NCBI RefSeq assembly: GCF_002197815.1
Contig: NZ_NIUB01000033.1
Location: 1-56,113 of the forward strand
DNA from: Pseudomonas oleovorans subsp. oleovorans
GTDB lineage: Bacteria > Pseudomonadota > Gammaproteobacteria > Pseudomonadales > Pseudomonadaceae
Reading direction: 5' to 3'
Length of the DNA: 56,113 nucleotides
Shown: piece after piece, positions 24,588 through 32,488 of the stretch
Numbering within the stretch: position 1 is the first letter of the stretch
Layout of the letters: each line of letters starts with the position of its first letter
Notes under the pieces: model-generated
Databases searched by the model: none
Told to the model about the DNA's origin: nothing
What the model saw: the letters and a program-made list of their open reading frames with translations, nothing else
Translations under genes and position numbers: made by a program

Positions 24588-24863
24588 ATGCGCAAACTGC
24601 TGATCGCCGTGCTTTTCGCCTTGCCCTTCGTGGCGCTGGCGGCTCCCCCGAAAACCGTCACGCTCGACGTGCAGAACATGACGTGCGGACTCTGTCCGAT
24701 CACGGTCAAGAAGTCGCTGGAGAAGGTGTCCGGCGTGAGTGACGTCCAGGTCAATTTCGACCAGAAGACGGCGACCGTCACCTACGATCCCGATAAGGCC
24801 CAGCCCGAGGCACTGACTGAGGCGACCGCGAACGCGGGATACCCCTCCACAGTGCAGAAGTGA
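24588..24863 (+). CDS. merP: MerP, periplasmic mercury-binding protein
   Basis: This 91-residue protein has a signal peptide ending in ALAAP and a single HMA fold with Met31-Thr-Cys33-Gly-Leu-Cys36 as the Hg(II) site. AAGGAG precedes the ATG. It starts 12 bases after merT, so both are in one operon. Confidence 0.92.
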   Translation: MRKLLIAVLFALPFVALAAPPKTVTLDVQNMTCGLCPITVKKSLEKVSGVSDVQVNFDQKTATVTYDPDKAQPEALTEATANAGYPSTVQK

Positions 24864-24870
24864 GGTCACG

Positions 24871-25083
24871 ATGAGCGCCATTGTCCTTGAGTCCGTGCTG
24901 ACTTGCCCGCGCTGCGGCTTCGCCAAGCCGGAAACCATGCCCACGGACGCCTGCCAGTTCTATTACGAGTGCAGCAACTGCAAGGCGCTGCTGCGCCCCA
25001 ACCCAGGGGATTGCTGCGTTTTCTGTTCGTTCGGCTCGGTGAAGTGCCCGCCGATCCAGCAGCAGCTTGGGTGTTGCTCATAG
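24871..25083 (+). CDS. GDCCVxC-family small Cys-rich protein
   Basis: This 70-residue protein starts 7 bases after merP with GAGG upstream. It has a rubredoxin-like pair of CxxC knuckles (CPRCG, CSNCK), then GDCCVFCSFGSVKCPP and a terminal CC. This is the GDCCVxC family, some members of which are selenoproteins; all positions here are Cys codons. The family is often found at the end of merRTP-type operons. A metal-binding role is likely, but the exact function is unknown. Confidence 0.8.
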   Translation: MSAIVLESVLTCPRCGFAKPETMPTDACQFYYECSNCKALLRPNPGDCCVFCSFGSVKCPPIQQQLGCCS

Positions 25084-25095
25084 CGTTTAGGGGGA

Positions 25096-28089
25096 TCACA
25101 GGTCGTCGTCTGGATTACGCAGTGGCCGCAGCTCGCCGCGCGCAACTTCTTCCGGTACCGCAAAGGAATACCGCCCGAGCATGTTGATGTGCTCGTAGAT
25201 CAGCGGCGATAGCCGGGCCAAATCCTCTTCCAGCACTGGATAGCCGTGCTGCTTGAGCCGTTCCACGGCCGCCGTCATGTAGAGGGTGTTCCACAGCACG
25301 ATGATGTTCACCACCAGGCCCAGAGCACCGAGCTGGTCTTCCTGGCCTTCGCGGTAGCGCTGGCGGAGCTCGCCGCGTTTGCCGTGGAACACGGCGCGGG
25401 CCAGGCTGTGCCGGCCTTCGCCTCGGTTCAACTGGGTCAGGGTGGCGCGGCGCTTGGACTCGTCGTCGATATAGGTCAACGTGTGCAGAGTCTTTTCGAT
25501 CCGCCCGAATTCGGCCAGCGCCTGGGCCAGCCGGGTGGGTCTATCTCCCGTTTGCAGCGTGCGCATGATGCCAGTCGCCGGCACCCGGCCGAGTTTGAGC
25601 GAGCCGGCCAGGCGCAGCAGGTCGTCCCAGTGCTCGGCGATCAGGTCGAGTTTGACCGACTGGCGGGCCAGCCCGTTGAGCTTGCCGTAGTCCGCGTCCG
25701 GGCGCGTGCGCCAGAAGCGGGTACCGCCGACATCGGCCAGCCGCGGACTGAAGTGGTAGCCAAGTAGGCGGAAGAGCCCGAACACCACATCGCTGTAGGC
25801 CCCGGTGTCGGTCATGATTTGCGTCGGCTGCAACTCGGTCTGCTGTTCCAGCACGACCGCCAGCAACACCAGGCTGTCGCGCAGCGTGCCGGGCACGGTG
25901 ATGGCGTTGAGGCCGGAGAATTGGTCGGAAATCAGGTTGTACCAGGTGACACCCCGGCCGGTGCCGAAATACTTCGGATTGGGGCCGGCATGCACGGTGC
26001 GCACCGGTACGACGAAGCGCATGCCATCGGCGGAGGCGACCTCGCCGCCACCCCAGACTTGGGCCAGTTCCAGTTGGCTTTGCGCTCCGACCAGGATGGC
26101 GTTAGCCGCTGACAGGGTGTCGTCGCGGATATAATTCTGGCTGACCCAGGACAGCCGGTCACGGCGCAGCGCCGGGTTGTCGGTGCGGATCAAGGGCTCC
26201 AGGCCGGTGTTGCAGGCCCCGCCCAACAGCACCGCGCAGAGGCTGGTGACCAGGTTGTCGGCGCGTGCATTGCGTTCGGAGACATGGGTGAAGGCCTCGG
26301 AAAAGCCAGTGCGGGCGGCGATTTCCAAGAGGATTTCCGGCAGATCGACACGCGGCATCAGGTCAGACACGGCCGCCCGCAGTTGCAGCAACGAGCAGGG
26401 CTCGTCCAGCTTGTCCAGCGCCCCGAGCGACAGTTCGGTCTTGCCCTCGGTGTTCTCGCTCAGTTGAATCGCCGGGTTGTCGGGCAGGCGCGCGGCTACT
26501 GCCAGCCAGGTTGCATCCAGCTCGACGGACAAGGCGTCCAGGGTGGTTTTGGCGTCGATGGTCAGGCCCAGTGACCGGCAGATGATCGGTCGCGCCGCCA
26601 GCCATTCGGCACCGTCGAGCAGGCCAAGGCGCGGGTCGGCATAGCGCCAACTGGGCGAGACGAAGACATCGCGGCGGCGCAGGGCCGTGCGCAGCGCATC
26701 GAGCGTGCAGAACACATAGGCACCCATGTCGAGGGAGCCATCTTCGCGGGTGATGTGCTTCTGCCAAGCCTTGGCCACGATCTCCTGCGGCGCGTCATCC
26801 TCTGGCTTCCGGCGCGGCAGGTTCAGTTGCAGCCACTCCAGACTAGCCGCCACGCCCTTGCCGGCCGGGCTGAAGCCGAAGCGGATGTGCTTGAGCAGGT
26901 CGGGCAGGAAGCGGCGCACGCTGCGGTAGCGCGCTTCCAATGCAAGAAAATAGACGTCATCTACCGGGCGGATCAGCGCGTTGACCTCTTCCAGGGCCTT
27001 TTCCAGGGTGGTCCTCGGCAGGTCGTTGAACAGCCGGGCGCGCACGTTGTCATCGCTGATCGAGCTGTCCAGCACGACCTTGCACGCGGCGGCGAGCGTC
27101 GCGGCCGACCGATCCAGGTCTTTCAGGCTGCGCATGCGGGCTTTCTTGTCGGCCTTCTCCGCGTTGCTGAACAGGTCGCGCAGCAAGGCCTCCAGGACTT
27201 CCAGTGCGTCGTCGTGCGCAGTCGCCTCCAGGCAGAGTGCGAAGGCCACCAGTGTCGCCATCCGCCGCGACGCCGGCAGCCGATTAATCGCGGTGACCTT
27301 GGCCGTGTTGGCGAAGCGGGCCAGGGCGGCGATACGGCTGGGAGGGATGTGCGCCGCCGCCGGCAAGGTGATGCCGATGCCGCGCACGTCATCGAGCCGG
27401 CGCAGTGCCCGAATCAACGCGGGGCCACTGACCATGACCGGGCCGGAGCGCAATTGATCCAGCCGGGAGCTGCGGTTGCCTTCGGCCACCGTCAGCAAGT
27501 CTTGCAGTTGCAATCGCTGTTCCTCAGTCACGCTGCGGCCCAGCGTAAACCAGAGGCGTTCTTCGACCCGACTGCGCAACTGGGCGATAAAGCGCTCTAG
27601 TTGAGACACACCAGGCAGGAGGACTTTCTGTGTGAACAGCCACGAGGTGGCTCGCTCAAACAGCACTCCCGGCCGGTCGGTGCCCGTCCAGCAGAGGGCA
27701 TACAGCCAGCGGCTCAAGCGAAAGCCGATGCCCGGATCGGTGAAATGACGATAGCCAAAGCGGTTCTGAATATCGGTGGCATGTATCCAGCGGCGATGAT
27801 CGCTATAGCGCTGGAGGCAGTCGGGGTCTGGAATCGCCAGTTGTCGGCAAAGCACCTGCAGGACTTCCACCGGCACGGCGGCGGGCTTGTCCGGCAGAAC
27901 GCCAACGAAGCGGACGGTGGTCAGCAGAACGGCATAACCCAGACGGTTATGGTTACCCCGCAGCACCTGGATGGCTTCACGGTCTTCATCGCTCAGGTGG
28001 AAGTAACGTTCCAGCTCTTCACGGCTGGGCGAATCAACATAGCGGCCAAAACCGTCGCGTTGCTCTTGAGTCAGAAAACCGACCGGCAT
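25096..28089 (-). CDS. tnpA: Tn3-family transposase, Tn5563 type
   Basis: A 997-residue transposase starting at ATG 28089, three bases after the toxin-gene stop. It has the N-terminal DUF4158-like region (FLTQEQRDGFGRYV...LERYFHLSDEDREAI). The catalytic DDE domain contains SADGMRFVV, IMTDTGAYSDVVF and TQLNRGEGRHSLARAVFHGKRGEL. It differs clearly from the Tn21-like, Tn4652-like and IS1071 transposases here. It is translated from the same run as the antitoxin and toxin. The frame is intact, but only one end of its transposon was found. Confidence 0.9.
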   Translation of the reverse strand: MPVGFLTQEQRDGFGRYVDSPSREELERYFHLSDEDREAIQVLRGNHNRLGYAVLLTTVRFVGVLPDKPAAVPVEVLQVLCRQLAIPDPDCLQRYSDHRRWIHATDIQNRFGYRHFTDPGIGFRLSRWLYALCWTGTDRPGVLFERATSWLFTQKVLLPGVSQLERFIAQLRSRVEERLWFTLGRSVTEEQRLQLQDLLTVAEGNRSSRLDQLRSGPVMVSGPALIRALRRLDDVRGIGITLPAAAHIPPSRIAALARFANTAKVTAINRLPASRRMATLVAFALCLEATAHDDALEVLEALLRDLFSNAEKADKKARMRSLKDLDRSAATLAAACKVVLDSSISDDNVRARLFNDLPRTTLEKALEEVNALIRPVDDVYFLALEARYRSVRRFLPDLLKHIRFGFSPAGKGVAASLEWLQLNLPRRKPEDDAPQEIVAKAWQKHITREDGSLDMGAYVFCTLDALRTALRRRDVFVSPSWRYADPRLGLLDGAEWLAARPIICRSLGLTIDAKTTLDALSVELDATWLAVAARLPDNPAIQLSENTEGKTELSLGALDKLDEPCSLLQLRAAVSDLMPRVDLPEILLEIAARTGFSEAFTHVSERNARADNLVTSLCAVLLGGACNTGLEPLIRTDNPALRRDRLSWVSQNYIRDDTLSAANAILVGAQSQLELAQVWGGGEVASADGMRFVVPVRTVHAGPNPKYFGTGRGVTWYNLISDQFSGLNAITVPGTLRDSLVLLAVVLEQQTELQPTQIMTDTGAYSDVVFGLFRLLGYHFSPRLADVGGTRFWRTRPDADYGKLNGLARQSVKLDLIAEHWDDLLRLAGSLKLGRVPATGIMRTLQTGDRPTRLAQALAEFGRIEKTLHTLTYIDDESKRRATLTQLNRGEGRHSLARAVFHGKRGELRQRYREGQEDQLGALGLVVNIIVLWNTLYMTAAVERLKQHGYPVLEEDLARLSPLIYEHINMLGRYSFAVPEEVARGELRPLRNPDDDL

Positions 28090-28092
28090 TGA

Positions 28093-28503
28093 TCACAGCA
28101 CCTCGACGCAGAACACGGCGGGCGTGACGATCCGCGTGCGTTCGATGTGCCCGCGTTGCAGCAGGCCGGCGCGGCGATCACCGGTTACCAGGTAGTCCGC
28201 ATCGCCCGCCAAGGCCATGGCCAGCAAAAACGAGTCATCCGGATCATCGGCTTCGACCTCGATGGTCAGGCGCTCCAGTACCACAGCCCGTTGCAGGTTA
28301 TTGATCATGGCGCCCACCTTGGCGGGCTGTAGGATGGCCTGAAGCTTGGGATAGCGGCTGGCTCGACGAATTTCATCGAGTTGCATCCGCGAGGTCACCA
28401 CCTCGAAACGCGCCGCCCGCCAGGCACGGTAGATCGCATCGGGCGCGCCATGTGGCGAGATCAGGGCGCTGAACAGGATGTTGGTATCCAACACGACCCG
28501 CAT
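28093..28503 (-). CDS. PIN-domain toxin (VapC/PilT-like)
   Basis: This 136-residue PIN ribonuclease-like protein has LDTN with Asp6, the mid-domain acidic residues (LDEIRRAS, ADDPDDSFLLAMAL) and DYLVTGDRRAG, matching the toxin PIN subfamily. Its ATG shares one base with the antitoxin stop (TGATG). PIN toxins cut RNA when the antitoxin is lost. Placed between antitoxin and tnpA, it fits the toxin-antitoxin pairs reported as regular parts of Tn3-family transposition modules. Confidence 0.85.
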   Translation of the reverse strand: MRVVLDTNILFSALISPHGAPDAIYRAWRAARFEVVTSRMQLDEIRRASRYPKLQAILQPAKVGAMINNLQRAVVLERLTIEVEADDPDDSFLLAMALAGDADYLVTGDRRAGLLQRGHIERTRIVTPAVFCVEVL

Positions 28504-28742
28504 CAGCGCTTACGTGCCCAGTCGAGCGCTTCGTCAACCGCGTTGGTCAATTCTGCCTCACTCAGATGGGCGTTAGCGGCCTTGGCCTGCTCAGCGCTCA
28601 GCTCCAGGATGTGTGCCCGTACCGCTTCTTCGATGAAGCGCGACAGGTCGCCCTTACGGCCGCCGCCCTGGCTGGCCAGAAACATCCGAAGCGACTGGTC
28701 GGTGTCGGCCGAGACGGCGACATTCCAGCGAATGGTATTCAT
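28503..28742 (-). CDS. Antitoxin of the transposon TA pair (RHH-like)
   Basis: This 79-residue protein begins MNTIRWNVAVSADTDQSLRMFLASQG...KGDLSRFIEEAVRAHIL. The short strand followed by two helices is like ribbon-helix-helix antitoxins, and the acidic C-terminal helix (LSEAELTNAVDEALDWARKR) should wrap the toxin. It probably represses its own promoter, which also drives the toxin and tnpA. Confidence 0.75.
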   Translation of the reverse strand: MNTIRWNVAVSADTDQSLRMFLASQGGGRKGDLSRFIEEAVRAHILELSAEQAKAANAHLSEAELTNAVDEALDWARKR

Positions 28743-28916
28743 AGCGTTCTCCGCTAATAGGTGTTTGTGTGTTTATACGCCAATCACAAAGGGCGATGCA
28801 ATGGTTCGACAAAACGACCGTTTTATGAAACCGTTTCAGCGAGCACTAGGAAAGGCCGTGACCACCCGAAAAGTGGTGCGATAAACTCGTTTCGCCAATC
28901 AAAGTTCGCTAATCCA
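28743..28916 (-). promoter_or_regulatory. Leader of the antitoxin-toxin-tnpA operon
   Basis: The region carries a perfect palindrome AAAACGACCGTTTT (28811-28824) and an inverted repeat ACCAC-N7-GTGGT (28861-28877). These are candidates for antitoxin operator or resolution-site remnants. It ends abruptly at the Tn21-like terminal repeat. Confidence 0.45.
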
Positions 28917-28949
28917 GGGGTCGCCTCAGAAAACGGAAAATAAAGCACG

Positions 28950-31916
28950 CTAAGCCGGTTGCAGCGGTCGTAGCGGCCTGAACTTGCCCGCGCCGATCTT
29001 GGCGCTGCTGCGCCAGAGGTAATCGCCGGTGAGGTTGATGTGCTCCCAACCGAGCGGCGACAGGTACTGCAACAGCGCGTCATCAACGGCATGGCCGTTG
29101 CCACGCAGCGCGTGCGCAGCCCGTTCCAGATAGACCGTGTTCCACAACACGACGGCAGCCGTTACCAGATTGAGGCCGCTAGCCCGGTAGCGCTGCTGCT
29201 CGAAACTGCGGTCGCGGATTTCACCCAGGCGGTTGAAAAACACTGCCCTGGCCAGCGCATTGCGCGCCTCGCCCTTGTTCAGGCCGGCATGCACGCGGCG
29301 GCGCAGTTCCACGTTTTGCAGCCAGTCCAGGATGAACAGCGTGCGCTCGATGCGGCCCAGCTCGCGGAGCGCCACGGCCAGGCCGTTCTGGCGTGGGTAG
29401 CTGCCGAGCTTTCGGAGCATCAGGGAGGCCGTCACCGTGCCCTGCTTGATCGAGGTGGCCAGCCGCAGGATTTCGTCCCAATGGGCGCGGACGTGCTTGA
29501 TGTTGAGCGTGCCGCCGATCATGGGTTTCAGCGCGTCATAGGCGGCGTCGCCCTTCGGGATGTAGAGCTTGGTGTCGCCCAGGTCGCGGATGCGCGGCGC
29601 GAAGCGGAAGCCCAGGAGGTGCATCAGGGCGAAGACGTGATCGGTGAAGCCCGCCGTGTCGGTGTAATGCTCCTCGATCCGCAAGTCGGACTCGTGGTAC
29701 AGCAGGCCGTCGAGCACGTAGGTCGAATCGCGCACGCCGACGTTCACGACCTTGGTGTGAAATGGCGCGTACTGGTCAGAAATGTGGGTGTAGAACGTCC
29801 GCCCTGGGCTGCTCCCGTATTTCGGGTTGATGTGGCCGGTGCTCTCGGCCTTGCTGCCGGTGCGGAAGTTCTGGCCGTCCGACGATGAGGTGGTGCCGTC
29901 GCCCCAGTGCTCGGCGAAGGGATGGCGGAACTGTGCGTTGACCAGATCGGCCAGCGCCGCCCCGTAGGTTTCGTCGCGGATGTGCCAGGCTTGCAGCCAA
30001 GCCAGCTTGGCGTAGGTCGTGCCGGGGCAAGACTCCGCCATCTTGGTCAGGCCCAGGTTGATCGCGTCGGCGAGGATCGTGGTCAGCAACAGGTTCTTGT
30101 CTTTGGCCGGGTCGCCCGATTTCAGATGCGCGAAATGCCGAGTGAAGCCCGTCCATTCGTCCACCTCCAGCAGCAGTTCGGTGATCTTGACGTGCGGCAG
30201 GATCATTGCCGTCTGGTCGATCAGCGCTTGGGCGGTGTCGGGTACCGCCGCGTCGAGCGGCGTGATCTTCAAGCCTGACTCGGTGATGATGGCGTCCGGC
30301 AGCTCGTTGGCCGTCGCCATACGGTTGACGGTGGCAAGCTGTGTTTCCAGCAGCGTCAGCCGGTCGTTCAGGTACCGGTTGCAGTCGGTGGCCACGGCCA
30401 GCGGCAATTCGCTGGCCTGCTTGAGGCTGGCGAATTTCGCGGGCGGCACCAGGTAGTCCTCGAAGTCCTTGAACTGGCGCGACCCCTGCACCCAGATGTC
30501 GCCGGAACGCAACGCGTTCTTCATCTCCGACAGCGCGCACAGTTCGTAGTAGCGCCGGTCGATGCCGGTGTCGGTCATGACCAGCTTCTGCCAGCGCGGC
30601 TTGATGAACTCGGTCGGCGCGTCGGCGGGCACCTTGCGGGCGTTGTCGCTGTTCATGCCGCGCAGCACCTCGATGGCGTCGAGCACGTCCTTCGCGGCGG
30701 GAGCGGCCCGCAGCTTGAGCACGGCAAGGAATTCCGGCGCGTAGCGGCGCAGCGTGGCGTAGCTTTCGCCGATGCGGTGCAGGAAATCGAAGTCCTCGGG
30801 CTGCGCAAGCTTCTGCGCTTCGGTGACGCTCTCGGCGAAGGCATCCCAGGACATGACGGCCTCGATGGCGGCGAACGGATCGCGGCCCGCCTGCTTGGCC
30901 TCGATCAGCGCCTGGCCGATGCGGCCGAACAGCCGCACCTTGGCGTTGATCGCCTTGCCGGACGCCTGGAATTGCTGCTGATGCTTGTTCTTGGCGGCGT
31001 TGAACAGCTTGCCCAGGATGCGGTCGTGCAGGTCGATGATTTCGTCGGTGACGGTGGCCATGCTCTCGATGGCAAGCGCCACCAGGGTGGCATAGCGTCG
31101 CTGCGCCTCGAACTTGGCCAGGTCGGCGGGCGTCATCTGGCTACCCTCACGGGCGATCTTGAGCAGGCGGTTCTGGTGCACCGACCGCTCGATGCCTGAA
31201 GGCAGGTCGAGCGCCTGCCACGCTTTGAGGCGTTCGATGTGTTCCAGCATGTGCCGCGAATTCGGTTTGACGGGCGATTGGCGCAGCCAGGCCAGCCAGG
31301 TCGTTTTGCCGTTGTCCCGACGCTTGAGCAGATCGTCGAGGCGGCGGCGATGCGCGTCCGACAGCGGTTCGGCCAAGGCATCGTAGATGCGCCGGTTGGC
31401 GCGGGTGATTGCTTCGGCGCTCGCCCGCTCGACGGCGTTGAGGGCAGGCAGAATGACCGACTGCTGCCGCAGGTGCTCGATCAAGGTGCTGGCCAGCACG
31501 ATGCCCTTGTCGGTCTGTAAGGCCATCTCGGTCAGCAACTGGACGGCCTGCCGGTAGTGGCCCATGGTAAAGGGCTGGAAGCCGAACACCGTTTGCAGTT
31601 CGACCAGGTGCTCGCGCCGGGTCTGCTCCCGCTGCCCGTATTCGTCCCAGCTTTCGACGCTGACCTTGAGCTGGTCGGCGACCAGTTTCAACAAGGGCGG
31701 AAACGGCGGCTCATCGACGCCCAGGATGACACCAGGAAAGCGCAGGTAACAGAGCTGCACGGCGAAGCCCAGCCGGTTGGCCGGGCCGCGCCGCTGCCGG
31801 ATGATGGAGAGGTCGGTTTCGCTGAACGTGTAGTGACGGATCAACTCATCCTTGGTGTCCGGCAACGCCAGCAGGCTTTCGCGCTCGGCGGCGGACAGGA
31901 TTGAACGACGTGGCAT
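28950..31916 (-). CDS. tnpA: Tn21-subgroup transposase, copy 1
   Basis: A 988-residue transposase, the standard length for Tn21/Tn501. It begins MPRRSILSAAERESLLALPD and ends KIGAGKFRPLRPLQPA. It holds the expected catalytic segments (GTTSSSDGQNF, HYTDTAGFTDHVF, GLNKGEARNALARAVFFNRLGEIRDRSFEQQRYRASG). It starts two bases after the tnpR stop. It acts on 38-bp ends of the type at 28917 and could also act on the second Tn21-like end at 42404. It is very similar to copy 2 at 42437-45403, with scattered substitutions. Confidence 0.95.
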   Translation of the reverse strand: MPRRSILSAAERESLLALPDTKDELIRHYTFSETDLSIIRQRRGPANRLGFAVQLCYLRFPGVILGVDEPPFPPLLKLVADQLKVSVESWDEYGQREQTRREHLVELQTVFGFQPFTMGHYRQAVQLLTEMALQTDKGIVLASTLIEHLRQQSVILPALNAVERASAEAITRANRRIYDALAEPLSDAHRRRLDDLLKRRDNGKTTWLAWLRQSPVKPNSRHMLEHIERLKAWQALDLPSGIERSVHQNRLLKIAREGSQMTPADLAKFEAQRRYATLVALAIESMATVTDEIIDLHDRILGKLFNAAKNKHQQQFQASGKAINAKVRLFGRIGQALIEAKQAGRDPFAAIEAVMSWDAFAESVTEAQKLAQPEDFDFLHRIGESYATLRRYAPEFLAVLKLRAAPAAKDVLDAIEVLRGMNSDNARKVPADAPTEFIKPRWQKLVMTDTGIDRRYYELCALSEMKNALRSGDIWVQGSRQFKDFEDYLVPPAKFASLKQASELPLAVATDCNRYLNDRLTLLETQLATVNRMATANELPDAIITESGLKITPLDAAVPDTAQALIDQTAMILPHVKITELLLEVDEWTGFTRHFAHLKSGDPAKDKNLLLTTILADAINLGLTKMAESCPGTTYAKLAWLQAWHIRDETYGAALADLVNAQFRHPFAEHWGDGTTSSSDGQNFRTGSKAESTGHINPKYGSSPGRTFYTHISDQYAPFHTKVVNVGVRDSTYVLDGLLYHESDLRIEEHYTDTAGFTDHVFALMHLLGFRFAPRIRDLGDTKLYIPKGDAAYDALKPMIGGTLNIKHVRAHWDEILRLATSIKQGTVTASLMLRKLGSYPRQNGLAVALRELGRIERTLFILDWLQNVELRRRVHAGLNKGEARNALARAVFFNRLGEIRDRSFEQQRYRASGLNLVTAAVVLWNTVYLERAAHALRGNGHAVDDALLQYLSPLGWEHINLTGDYLWRSSAKIGAGKFRPLRPLQPA

Positions 31917-31918
31917 AT

Positions 31919-32479
31919 TTACTGATCCGTTCTCAAGTATTGATACAGGGTTTCGCGACTGATTCCGAATTCACGAGCCAGCTTGGTCTTTTGCTCGCCA
32001 GCCTCGACACGTTGGCGCAGTTCGGCAATACGCTCAGACGACAGGGATTTCTTCCTGCCACGGTAGGCCCCGCGCTGCTTGGCGAGCGCGATGCCCTCGC
32101 GCTGCCGCTCGCGGATCAAGGCGCGTTCGAACTCGGCGAACGCGCCCATTACCGACAGCATCAGGTTCGCCATCGGCGAGTCCTCGCCGGTGAAGGTCAA
32201 ATGCTCCTTAAGGAACTCGATGCGTACGCCGCGCTGGGTGAGGCCCTGCACCAGGCGGCGCAGGTCGTCGAGGTTGCGCGCCAGACGATCCATGCTGTGC
32301 ACCACGACCGTGTCGCCTTCGAGCACGAAGGCGAGCAGCCGTTCCAGTTCGGGCCGCCGTGTGTCCTTGCCCGACGCCTTGTCGGTGAACACTTTATCCA
32401 CCTGGATCTGTTCGAGCTGCCGTTCTGGGTTCTGGTCGAAGCTGCTGACGCGGACGTAACCGATGCGCTGACCGTGCAA
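31919..32479 (-). CDS. tnpR: Tn21-subgroup serine resolvase, copy 1
   Basis: This 186-residue serine recombinase has the nucleophile Ser12 in IGYVRVSSFDQN. It has the arginine-rich active-site motif (VVVHSMDRLARNLDDL), the long E-helix (DSPMANLMLSVMGAFAEFERALIRERQREG) and a C-terminal HTH (KTKLAREFGISRETLYQYL). It resolves cointegrates at res. Its own res site has been removed by IS1071, which begins 9 bases upstream of the start codon, so its natural promoter and substrate are gone. Confidence 0.95.
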   Translation of the reverse strand: MHGQRIGYVRVSSFDQNPERQLEQIQVDKVFTDKASGKDTRRPELERLLAFVLEGDTVVVHSMDRLARNLDDLRRLVQGLTQRGVRIEFLKEHLTFTGEDSPMANLMLSVMGAFAEFERALIRERQREGIALAKQRGAYRGRKKSLSSERIAELRQRVEAGEQKTKLAREFGISRETLYQYLRTDQ

Positions 32480-32488
32480 GGTATCCTC

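Larger units (their letters stand above)
23661..28916. mobile_element. Tn5563-like transposon, right end lost
   Basis: It has the gene set of Tn5563 from Pseudomonas plasmid pRA2: merR, merT and merP without merA, a PIN-domain (PilT-like) gene and a Tn3-family tnpA. Here the antitoxin-toxin-tnpA run is on the minus strand and converges on the mer genes. The element is cut on the right by the Tn21-like end at 28917. No resolvase of its own remains. Confidence 0.7.
28917..32488 (-). mobile_element. Tn21-like module 1 (terminal repeat, tnpA, tnpR), truncated by IS1071
   Basis: A 38-bp terminal repeat (28917-28954: GGGGTCGCCTCAG...GCTAAG) is followed by complete tnpA and tnpR. The res site that should precede tnpR is replaced by IS1071 from 32489. 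The other transposon end is absent. Confidence 0.88.

Noticed and set aside
25246..27600. Large plus-strand frames opposite the Tn5563-like tnpA (and similar ones opposite the Tn21-like and IS1071 transposases)
   Set aside because: Antisense shadows of high-GC genes; no domains and no ribosome-binding sites.
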